Assembly (NCBI GenBank): GCA_965263455.1
Contig: CBDHHN010000004.1
Coordinates: 2,480,001-2,544,000, forward strand
From: CADEDH01 sp965263455
GTDB lineage: Bacteria > Actinomycetota > Acidimicrobiia > Acidimicrobiales > SZUA-35
DNA: 64,000 bases
Direction: 5' to 3'
Below, piece after piece: positions 51,894 through 59,069 of this stretch; the first letter of the stretch is position 1; each line of letters starts with the position of its first letter. A program made the translations under genes and the position numbers. The notes beneath the pieces are model-generated. The model was not told where the DNA came from. It ran no database searches and saw only the letters and a list, made by a program, of their open reading frames with translations.

Positions 51894-54152
51894 GTGACAG
51901 ACCGCAGTTTTGAGTCGGCCGCCAACGCCGTTCTCGATCCCGCCCTGCCCTCGTCGCCCTTCGCCGGGTCGTCCGAGCTCCAGTTCGTGGTCAGCCAACG
52001 GTCCCCGGTCGACGGGGTGGCTGTCACCTTGGCCGACCCCGGGAGTGGGCTCCACCACCTGCTCTACGTCAGCCCCAACCTGGCCGCCATCGTCGGTCAG
52101 CGGGTCGACGACCTGATGGGTCGTCCCTTCCACCTGCTGTTGACCGACGGCGATCGCAAGGCGGACCTCGAGGCCATCGACGCCGCCCTGGCCGAGGGCC
52201 GACAGTACGAGTGCCCCCTGTCGCTGCGGACCGCCGGTGGCGGCGCCGTGGCCATGCACACCACCCACGCCGCCCTGCCCGCCCTCCACCCCGGCGCCCG
52301 CTATCGGGTGGTGCTGTTCCGCGACCTGCGCCAGCAGACCTCGGAGCTGCTCCTGGCCGATGAGACCCTGGTCGTCGAGTCGCTGGCCCGGGGCCAGGAC
52401 CTGGGTTCGCTCTGTCACCAGGTCGCCAGCCACGCCGAGAGCCGCCTGGTCGACAGTGGACGGTGCTGGATCGGGGTCTCGGGCCTCGACGGCCGGTTGG
52501 AGCCGGTGGTCACGGGAAGCCACGAACTCGATCTGGTGGGCCCGCTCCTGCGCCTGGTCATGACGCCGGGCGAACCGACCAGCCCCCGGTGCGTGCTGGT
52601 CGACGACCTGCCCGCCGAGCTGGCCCGGCCTCTCCTGGCCACCGGGGTCCAGGCCCTGTGGGCCTTCCCCGCCCTCGACTCCGATGAACAGCCGGTGGGG
52701 GCCCTGGTGGTGGCCCACACGGCCGAGGACGTGCCCAACGACGACGAGTTCCGGCTCCTCGATCACCTGTCGCGAGTGGTCGCCTCGGCCGTGGAGCGGG
52801 TCTCGGTCGAAACCAGCCTGGCCCACCGGGTCCTCCACGACCCGCTGACCGACCTCCCGAACCGGGTCCTGCTCATCGACCGGCTGGAGCAGGCCCTGGC
52901 CCGGCTCCAGCGCGACCCGTCGGCCCTGTCGGTGCTCCTGATCGACATCGACCGGTTCAAGTCGATCAACGACATCTGGGGCCCCGACGTCGGCGATCTG
53001 GTCCTGACCGAGGTCGGTCGCCGGCTGCTGTCGACGGTGCGGGCGGGCGACACCGTGGGCCGGATCTCGTCCGACCAGTTCCTGATGATCTGCGTGGCCG
53101 GGGGCGAGGTCGACGCCGCCGCCGTGGCCCGGCGGGTCATCGACGCCATGGCCGAACCGGTGGTGGTCGACGACGGTCACGAGTTGCGGGTGTCGGTGTC
53201 GGTCGGTGCGGTCGTGGTGACCGACGGCAACCAGGCCGCCGCCACCGTGGTCGGCAACGCCGAGACCGCGGTCCGTCGGGCCGTACAGTCGGGCCGGGGC
53301 CGCTACGCCCTGTTCGACCCCCGCCTCCAGCAGGAGGCCGTGGTCCGCCACGGCCTGGAGCAGGCCCTGCACCGGGCCCTCGACGCCGACGAGTTGCTGC
53401 TCCACTACCAGCCCGTGTGCGAGGTGGCCACCGGGCGCATGGTGGGGGCCGAGGCCCTCATCCGCTGGGACCGGCCCGGCCATGGGATCCTGGGTCCGGG
53501 CCGGTTCATCGACGTGGCCGAGGAGAGCGGGCTCATCGTCGACCTGGGCGCCTGGGCCATCGACCGGGTGGCCGCCGATCTGGCCCACTGGCCCCGGTCG
53601 GCCGGTGTGGCCCCGGTGGTGTCGGTCAACCTGTCGGCCCGCCAACTGGCCGACAGCTCACTGGTGGCGACGGTGCGGGAGGCCCTCTCCCGTCACGGCC
53701 TGCCGGCGGCCCGGATGGGGTTCGAGGTGACCGAGTCGATGCAGATCGAGGACGTCGAGGCGGCCTGCGACACCCTGGACGAGCTGTCGAGCCTGGGTTG
53801 TCGGATCGCCATCGACGACTTCGGGATCGGCTACGCCACGCTCGACTACCTGCGTCGGTTCTCCATGGCCGACATCCTCAAGATCGACCGCTCGTTCGTG
53901 GTCGGCCTGCTCGACTCCCGGGAGGACGCCGCCATCGTGTCGGCGTCGCTCGCCCTGGCCTCGGCCCTCGATCTGCGGGTCGTGGCCGAGGGGGTGGAGG
54001 GGTTGAACCTGATCGAGCTGCTCAACGACCTGGGCTGCCACTTCGCCCAGGGGTACGCCCTCAGTCGGCCCGTGCCCCTGGACGAGGTCCTGGCCCTGTG
54101 GGACAAGCAGTACCTGTTCCCGCCGCCTCCGCCCCCGTCGGGACGCCGCTAG
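51894..54152 (+). CDS. PAS-GAF-GGDEF-EAL protein, probable c-di-GMP phosphodiesterase
   Basis: 752 aa from GTG 51894. PAS-like 30-165, GAF-like about 170-315, GGDEF about 320-475, EAL about 482-735. In the GGDEF domain the signature loop reads SSDQF, so cyclase activity should be lost, though the domain keeps PLTDLPNRVLLIDRL and DIDRFKSIND. The EAL domain is intact: GAEALIRW, EVTES, DDFGIGYATL, KIDRSFV, VAEGVE and QGYALSRPVP-like end. It should therefore hydrolyse c-di-GMP to pGpG, with the decayed GGDEF possibly binding GTP as a regulator. There is no membrane segment, so it is a cytosolic sensor. It ends in a poly-Pro tail. Confidence 0.92.
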   Translation: MTDRSFESAANAVLDPALPSSPFAGSSELQFVVSQRSPVDGVAVTLADPGSGLHHLLYVSPNLAAIVGQRVDDLMGRPFHLLLTDGDRKADLEAIDAALAEGRQYECPLSLRTAGGGAVAMHTTHAALPALHPGARYRVVLFRDLRQQTSELLLADETLVVESLARGQDLGSLCHQVASHAESRLVDSGRCWIGVSGLDGRLEPVVTGSHELDLVGPLLRLVMTPGEPTSPRCVLVDDLPAELARPLLATGVQALWAFPALDSDEQPVGALVVAHTAEDVPNDDEFRLLDHLSRVVASAVERVSVETSLAHRVLHDPLTDLPNRVLLIDRLEQALARLQRDPSALSVLLIDIDRFKSINDIWGPDVGDLVLTEVGRRLLSTVRAGDTVGRISSDQFLMICVAGGEVDAAAVARRVIDAMAEPVVVDDGHELRVSVSVGAVVVTDGNQAAATVVGNAETAVRRAVQSGRGRYALFDPRLQQEAVVRHGLEQALHRALDADELLLHYQPVCEVATGRMVGAEALIRWDRPGHGILGPGRFIDVAEESGLIVDLGAWAIDRVAADLAHWPRSAGVAPVVSVNLSARQLADSSLVATVREALSRHGLPAARMGFEVTESMQIEDVEAACDTLDELSSLGCRIAIDDFGIGYATLDYLRRFSMADILKIDRSFVVGLLDSREDAAIVSASLALASALDLRVVAEGVEGLNLIELLNDLGCHFAQGYALSRPVPLDEVLALWDKQYLFPPPPPPSGRR

Positions 54153-54158
54153 CGCTCG

Positions 54159-55511
54159 TCAGTGGCCGAGTGACTCGGCATGGCGCTGGAACATCGTGAT
54201 CCGGTCGACCCCGATCCGTTCCCGCTTCGCCTGATCGCTGATTCCCAGGCCGGCCTCGGGGGCCAGGCACAGGACCCCGAGCTTGCCTTCGTGCTTGTTG
54301 TGGTGAACCTGGAGGGCGGCTTCGCCCACTTCCTCGAGGGCGAAGGTGGCCGACAGGGAGGGCTGGATGGCACCCCGATCGATGAGTCGGTTCATCTGCC
54401 ACGCCTCGCCGTAGTTGGCGAAGTGGCTCGACACGATCTGCTTCAGCTTCATCCACAGATGGCGGTTGTCGTATTCGATCATGTAGCCGGATGTCGCAGC
54501 GCAGGTGACCACGATGCCACCGCGCTTGGCGGCGAAGACCGAGGCCCCCATGGTCTGGCGGCCCGGGTGTTCGAACACGATGTCGGGATCCTCGCCCACC
54601 AGCTCCCGGATCCGCTTCCCGAAGCGGCGCCACTCGGACTCGTCCTGGGTGTGCTCGTCGGACCAGAAGCGGTAGTTCTCGGCCTTGCGGTCGATCACGG
54701 CTTCGCACCCCATCTCCTTGAGGAGTTGGGCCTTGTCGGGCGACGACACCACGCCGACCGGGATGCCGCCGCCGTTCAGCACGAGCTGCACGGCGTAGCT
54801 GCCCAGGCCGCCGGTGGCGCCCCAGATGAGGACGGTGTCGCCCTGCTTCATCTGGGTCGCGTTGTTGGACACCAGCATCCGGTAGCTGGTCGAGGCGCAC
54901 AGGGCGTTGACCGCCGCCTCCTCCCACGTGAGGTGGGTGGGCTTGGGCATGAGCTGGTTGGCCTTGACCACGGTCAGGTCGGCCAGGCCGCCGAAGTTGG
55001 TCTCGAAGCCCCAGATCCGCTGGTTGGCGGCTTTCATCGAGTCGTTGTGGGCCGTCGGGTCCTGGTCGTCGACGTAGTTGCAGTGGAGGGTGACCTCGTC
55101 GCCCACCTTCCAGTTGCGGACGGCCGAGCCGACCCGCACCACGACGCCGGAACCGTCGGAGCCGATGATGTGGTGGTCCAGATCATGGCGGGCGCCCCAG
55201 CGGCTCTCCCGACCGAGCCGCTCCAGGAACCCGAAGGTCGGCAGGGGCTCGAAGATCGAGGTCCACACCGTGTTGAAGTTGATCGAGCTGGCCATCACGG
55301 CGACGTAGACCTCGTCGGGCGCCAGTTCGGGCAGCGGCACCTCGCCGACCTTGATCGACTCGCGGGGGTCCTTGTCGGCCGAGTCCCGGCCTTCGAACAT
55401 GGCAACGTCCTGCTTGCGCACGTACGCCGCCCGGTAGCTCTCGGGCAGGGGGAGGTTGGCCAGGTCCTCGGCATCGGCACCGTTGACGATTGCGTCGACG
55501 AGATCATTCAT
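54159..55511 (-). CDS. ccr: Crotonyl-CoA carboxylase/reductase
   Basis: 450 aa from ATG 55511, the length of known Ccr enzymes; the longer frame to 55700 has no family similarity. Medium-chain dehydrogenase fold with the NADPH site WGATGGLGSYAVQL. The four residues known to hold CO2 in Kitasatospora setae Ccr are present in context: Asn80 (SSINFNTVW), Phe169-Glu170 (WGFETNFGG) and His363 (VSSHFANYGE). The enzyme makes (2S)-ethylmalonyl-CoA from crotonyl-CoA, CO2 and NADPH, the key step of the ethylmalonyl-CoA pathway or extender-unit supply. Other pathway genes are not in the window. It is divergent from the DivIVA-like gene. Confidence 0.95.
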   Translation of the reverse strand: MNDLVDAIVNGADAEDLANLPLPESYRAAYVRKQDVAMFEGRDSADKDPRESIKVGEVPLPELAPDEVYVAVMASSINFNTVWTSIFEPLPTFGFLERLGRESRWGARHDLDHHIIGSDGSGVVVRVGSAVRNWKVGDEVTLHCNYVDDQDPTAHNDSMKAANQRIWGFETNFGGLADLTVVKANQLMPKPTHLTWEEAAVNALCASTSYRMLVSNNATQMKQGDTVLIWGATGGLGSYAVQLVLNGGGIPVGVVSSPDKAQLLKEMGCEAVIDRKAENYRFWSDEHTQDESEWRRFGKRIRELVGEDPDIVFEHPGRQTMGASVFAAKRGGIVVTCAATSGYMIEYDNRHLWMKLKQIVSSHFANYGEAWQMNRLIDRGAIQPSLSATFALEEVGEAALQVHHNKHEGKLGVLCLAPEAGLGISDQAKRERIGVDRITMFQRHAESLGH

Positions 55512-55720
55512 GCCAGGGAAAGATACCAGGGGGTAACCAGGCCGTTCGAAGTGGCGGTCCCTTTCCTGTGTCGGTGAGTGTCCCCTAGGATCTGTCCTTG
55601 GCGCGGGCATACTCTTGGTCCCGGAACCTTTCACCAGCATGTTCTCTCGTGCGGCGGTGATGGCGGGGCAGGCGTGAGCAATCGTTTCGGGGCCGGGCAC
55701 GGCTTGACCTAGGAGAAGCA

Positions 55721-57562
55721 GTGGGACTTACCCCTGAAGAGATCGAGCGGCGGGAGTTCGCCTCGACGCTACGTGGCTACGACCGCGACGAGGTCCGCAG
55801 TTTCCTCATGAAGGTCGGCCAGACCGTGCGCGATCTGCAGTCGGAGGTGGCCAGCGCCGAACGCGCCGCCGGCGACGCGGCCATGGCCCCGCAGCCGGTG
55901 GCGGCCGCCGCCGCCCCCCAGAGCGAGATCCAGCCCGATCAGTTCGGGGCCATCGGCGAACGGGTGGCCGAGCTGCTCCGACTGGGCCACGAGTCGGCAT
56001 CCGAGCTTCGCTCCAACGCCCAGGCGGAGTCCGACAGCCTCCTGGCCCAGTCCCGGTCCGAGGCCGAGCGGATGACGACCGAGGCCGAGGCCACCCTGCT
56101 GTCGGCCCGCACCCAGTCCGACACCATGGTTGGCGACGCCCGGTCCGAGGCCGAGAATCTGCTGGCCGAGTCCCGGCTCGAGGCCGAGACGCTGATGTCG
56201 ACGGTCGAATCCGAGGTTCAGACCCTGCGCACCGCCTCCCAGGGTGAGGCCGAGAACCTGCGGGCCACCGCCGCGGCCGAGGCCGAGAAGATGCGCGGTG
56301 ATGCCGAGGGCGACGCCGAACGCATGCGGCGCGAGGCCAACGAGATCCTGGAGGACAGCCAGAACCGGGCCGATGAGCTGTGGGCGTCGGCCGAGTCCGA
56401 GGCGTTCAAGCTGCGGGAGGACGGTCGCCTCGAGGCCGAGCAGATCCGCGAGGCGGCCAACCGGGACGCCCAGGCCGAGCGGGAGCAGGCCGGGGCCGAG
56501 GTGGCCGACCTGCGGGCGACGGCCGAGCGGGAGGTTGCCGAGCTGCGGTCGTCGACCGAGATGGAGATGAACACCCTCCGCGAGACCACGGCCCTGGAGT
56601 GCGAGGAGGAGCGGACCCAGGCCGCCAACGACGCCGAGTCGATGCGGTCCGAGGCGGTCCAGATCCTGGCCGATCACAAGTCGGAGGCCGAGGAGATCCG
56701 GGCCCAGGCCGTCGCCGACGCCGAGCGCACCAACGAGGGCGCCCAGGCCGAGGCCGAGCGGATCCGGGGCGAGGGTATGTCCGACGCCGATCGGATGCGG
56801 GCCGAGGCCGACACCTACGTCGAGACCCGCCGGGTCGAGGGCGAGGAGTTCTTCAACGAGCGCCAGGCCGAGGCCGAGGAGTATGTGGCCGCTCGCCACC
56901 AGGAGGCCGACGACTACGTGGCCGCCCGCCAGGGCGAGGTCTACAAGAACGCGGCAGAGGCCGAGGCCGAGCGGGATCGGGCTCTGGCCGGCATCGCCGA
57001 TGCCCGGGAGCAGGTCAAGGAACTGCTGGAGCAGGCCCGAGCCCAGAGCGAGTTCATCCGCCAGGAGGCGGAGGAGGTCATCAGGGCCAAGGTGCGGGCC
57101 AACATCGATCAGGCCGAGCGCCGGATCGCCCGCCTCCGCATCACCGAGCAGGCGTCTCGGGAGCGGATCCTGGCGGCCCAGAGCGAACTCCAGAGCGCCA
57201 TCAGCCGCCTCGATGCCGAGCCGGTGCAGGAGCTGGGCGAGGGCACCGACGATCTGGTCATCGCCGAGGCCGAGCAGCGGGTCCTGGCCGCCGGTCAGCG
57301 GTCGACGGCCGAGTTGGCCACGACGACCGGGCCCATCCCCCTCACCGCCGACGTGGAGGAGGAGGTCATCGATCTCAGCGAGCCCGAGGACAACACCAAC
57401 CTGGGCACGGTGACGGCCGGTGTGCCGATCAACGAGGTGCCGGGTGTGGACGAGGTCCTGGCCGAGCCCGAGATCGAGCCTCAGGACGAGGACGCCCTGT
57501 CCCGCCTGGTCCGCGAGGCCATGCAGCGGGCCGTCGAGAGCGCCAAGGGGTCCGAAGCGTAG
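55721..57562 (+). CDS. DivIVA-domain long coiled-coil protein (Scy/FilP-like polarity or cytoskeletal protein)
   Basis: 613 aa from GTG 55721, preceded by AGGAGAAG. The N-terminus is the DivIVA membrane-curvature module (LTPEEIERREF, RGYDRDEVRSFLMKV). A short Ala/Gln/Pro linker is followed by about 400 residues of near-continuous coiled coil rich in Glu and Ala. Much of residues 140-270 repeats every 11 residues (for example SEAENLLAESR, LEAETLMSTVE, SEVQTLRTASQ, GEAENLRATAA), a hendecad pattern typical of Scy in Streptomyces. The C-terminus is acidic. Likely role: scaffold for polar growth or division under the membrane. It is much longer than ordinary DivIVA/Wag31 (about 260 aa). Two hairpins follow it. 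Confidence 0.85.
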   Translation: MGLTPEEIERREFASTLRGYDRDEVRSFLMKVGQTVRDLQSEVASAERAAGDAAMAPQPVAAAAAPQSEIQPDQFGAIGERVAELLRLGHESASELRSNAQAESDSLLAQSRSEAERMTTEAEATLLSARTQSDTMVGDARSEAENLLAESRLEAETLMSTVESEVQTLRTASQGEAENLRATAAAEAEKMRGDAEGDAERMRREANEILEDSQNRADELWASAESEAFKLREDGRLEAEQIREAANRDAQAEREQAGAEVADLRATAEREVAELRSSTEMEMNTLRETTALECEEERTQAANDAESMRSEAVQILADHKSEAEEIRAQAVADAERTNEGAQAEAERIRGEGMSDADRMRAEADTYVETRRVEGEEFFNERQAEAEEYVAARHQEADDYVAARQGEVYKNAAEAEAERDRALAGIADAREQVKELLEQARAQSEFIRQEAEEVIRAKVRANIDQAERRIARLRITEQASRERILAAQSELQSAISRLDAEPVQELGEGTDDLVIAEAEQRVLAAGQRSTAELATTTGPIPLTADVEEEVIDLSEPEDNTNLGTVTAGVPINEVPGVDEVLAEPEIEPQDEDALSRLVREAMQRAVESAKGSEA

Positions 57563-57575
57563 CGAGGAGCCCTTG

Positions 57576-57647
57576 GAGCCCGCTCGGCGGGCTCTGCGGT
57601 GCGGTGTGTGGTGTGTGTATGCGGTGGCGGCCTTCGGGCCGCCACCG
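57576..57647 (+). terminator. Tandem GC hairpins after the DivIVA-like gene
   Basis: First hairpin 57576-57594: GAGCCCGC/GCGGGCTC, 3-base loop. Second 57622-57647: perfect 11-bp stem with a TTCG tetraloop. Neither has a T tract. Downstream, 57648-57808 holds another hairpin (AACCCGCT/AGCGGGTT, 57752-57772) and nothing that looks coding. Confidence 0.65.
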
Positions 57648-57808
57648 GCGCGTCCGGGGTCGCCTGGGGTCCGTGTCGAACGTGACCGTCATTGTTGCGG
57701 CTGCATGTCGATGATTGCGCCGAAACCATGGACGGGTTGGTGTGGCCGCAGAACCCGCTCCCTGAGCGGGTTGGGATGATCTGCCTTGGAGAATTCTTGA
57801 AAAAGGGC

Positions 57809-57837
57809 TTGTCATCGGCAGCGGGCTGTCGTAATCT
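57809..57837 (+). promoter_or_regulatory. Sigma70-type promoter
   Basis: TTGTCA at 57809-57814 and TAATCT at 57832-57837 with an ideal 17-base spacer. Predicted start of transcription is near 57844. It faces the structured RNA region and no gene on that strand follows before the terminator. Confidence 0.6.
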
Positions 57838-57843
57838 TATGTC

Positions 57844-58037
57844 AACATCGTTACGACCTCCCAGTGGCTGGTTTACCCATACCGCCCGCGCCACAGTCAC
57901 TGGGGGGTCGTAGCGGGGTAACGTCCGGGTCGGTGATTCCTCTCCCCGCCGACCCGGTCGTCGCGTACAGGGCTTGCCCTGTAGAGCACCCAGTCCGGTT
58001 CCCAGGTCTCTGACCAGGGAGCCGGACTGGGGGTTTT
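57844..58037 (+). ncRNA. Candidate small structured RNA, family unassigned
   Basis: About 190 nt between the promoter and a strong intrinsic terminator. Four successive hairpins are visible: H1 57853-57911 (14-bp stem ACGACCTCCCAGTG with a 31-base loop), H2 57925-57957 (CCGGGTCGG/CCGACCCGG), H3 57966-57983 (TACAGGGC/GCCCTGTA) and H4 57989-58031. The loops of H1 and H2 are C-rich, which recalls actinobacterial 6C RNA, but I cannot confirm that family. No convincing reading frame lies inside. It converges on recR. Confidence 0.5.
57989..58037 (+). terminator. Intrinsic terminator of the candidate RNA
   Basis: 15-bp stem (CCCAGTCCGGTTCCC with GGGAGCCGGACTGGG, one G-U), 13-base loop, then GGTTTT at 58032-58037. 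It ends 11 bases before the recR stop codon on the other strand. Confidence 0.85.
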
Positions 58038-58048
58038 CGCATCGGTTT

Positions 58049-58654
58049 TCAGGTGAGACCCTGGCGGCCTTCCAACGCCCGTCCGAGCGTCAGTTCGTCG
58101 GCGTACTCCAAGTCGCCGCCGACCGGCAGGCCCGAGGCCAGACGGGTCACCGTCACCTCGAACGGGGCCAGGACCTTGGTCGCGATGAAGGCGGCCGTGG
58201 TCTCACCCTCGAGGTTGGGATTGGTGCACAGGATCACTTCGGTGATGTCCTCCGAGGCCACCCGGAGTGCGAGTTCGCGAATCTTCAGGCTCTCGGGCCC
58301 GACCCCCTCCAAAGGGTTGATGGCGCCCAGGAGCACGTGGTAGCGGCCCTTGAAGGCTCCGGTCTTCTCCAGGGCGGCGATGTCCTTCGGCTCCTCGACC
58401 ACGCACAGCACCGACTGGTCCCGGGTGGGGTCGTTGCAGATCTGGCACTCGGGCCCCTCGGCCACGTTGAAGCAACGCTCGCAGAAGGTGACGTTGGCCT
58501 TCAGGGCCACGATGGCGTCGGCCAGGCGTTCGGCGTCGACCTTGTCGGCCTTCAGCAGGTGGAAGGCGATCCGCTGGGCCGACTTGGGGCCGATGCCGGG
58601 GAGTCGCCCCAGCTCGTCGATCAGGATCTCGACCGACCGGGCGTAGGCGCTCAC
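58049..58654 (-). CDS. recR: Recombination protein RecR
   Basis: 201 aa from GTG 58654, the family length; the frame extends to 58861 only as antisense-type residues overlapping ybaB. Helix-hairpin-helix LIDELGRLPGIGPKSAQRIAFHLL, the four-Cys zinc site CERCFNVAEGPECQIC, and the Toprim domain with VVEEPKDIAALEKTG and the GLPVGGDLEYAD end. RecR works with RecO/RecF to load RecA on gapped DNA. It is the last gene of dnaX-ybaB-recR and lies 10 bases after ybaB. Confidence 0.96.
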   Translation of the reverse strand: MSAYARSVEILIDELGRLPGIGPKSAQRIAFHLLKADKVDAERLADAIVALKANVTFCERCFNVAEGPECQICNDPTRDQSVLCVVEEPKDIAALEKTGAFKGRYHVLLGAINPLEGVGPESLKIRELALRVASEDITEVILCTNPNLEGETTAAFIATKVLAPFEVTVTRLASGLPVGGDLEYADELTLGRALEGRQGLT

Positions 58655-58664
58655 GGTTCGGTGC

Positions 58665-59012
58665 TCAGCCCTGATCCCCGCCCAGCAGCCCGCCGAGGCC
58701 GCCGAGGTCGGGCAGATCGAGCCCGCCCAGGGCCGAGTTCTGGAGCTCGGCCACCTGATTGGTGACATCCCGGAGGGCGGCCAGGACGAGCTCCTCCAGC
58801 AATTCGACGTCGTCGGGGTCGACGGCGTCGGGCGCGATCGATACCGAATGGAAGTTGCCATCGCCCGTGGCTTCGATGGTCACCTTGCCCCCGCCGGCCG
58901 AACCGGTCACCACCTGCTGGGCCTGCTCCTCCTGGGCCGCCAGCATCTGCTGCTGCATGGCCTGGGCCTGTTCAACCAGGTTGTTGAGGTCGAAGCCTCC
59001 GTCATTGGACAC
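58665..59012 (-). CDS. ybaB: YbaB/EbfC family nucleoid-associated protein
   Basis: 115 aa. The YbaB pattern is visible: N-terminal helix NLVEQAQAMQQQMLAAQEE, then GGGKVTIEATGDGNFHSVSIAPDAVDP in successive strands, and helix LEELVLAALRDVTNQ. A Gly/Leu-rich tail GGLGGLLGG is common in actinobacterial copies. It binds DNA as a dimer and is typically encoded between dnaX and recR, as here. Confidence 0.93.
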   Translation of the reverse strand: MSNDGGFDLNNLVEQAQAMQQQMLAAQEEQAQQVVTGSAGGGKVTIEATGDGNFHSVSIAPDAVDPDDVELLEELVLAALRDVTNQVAELQNSALGGLDLPDLGGLGGLLGGDQG

Positions 59013-59069
59013 CGCGGTCTCCTTCTGTGCTGCGGATCGAGCTTGGCGGCGGCCGGTCGGGGCCGTCGC

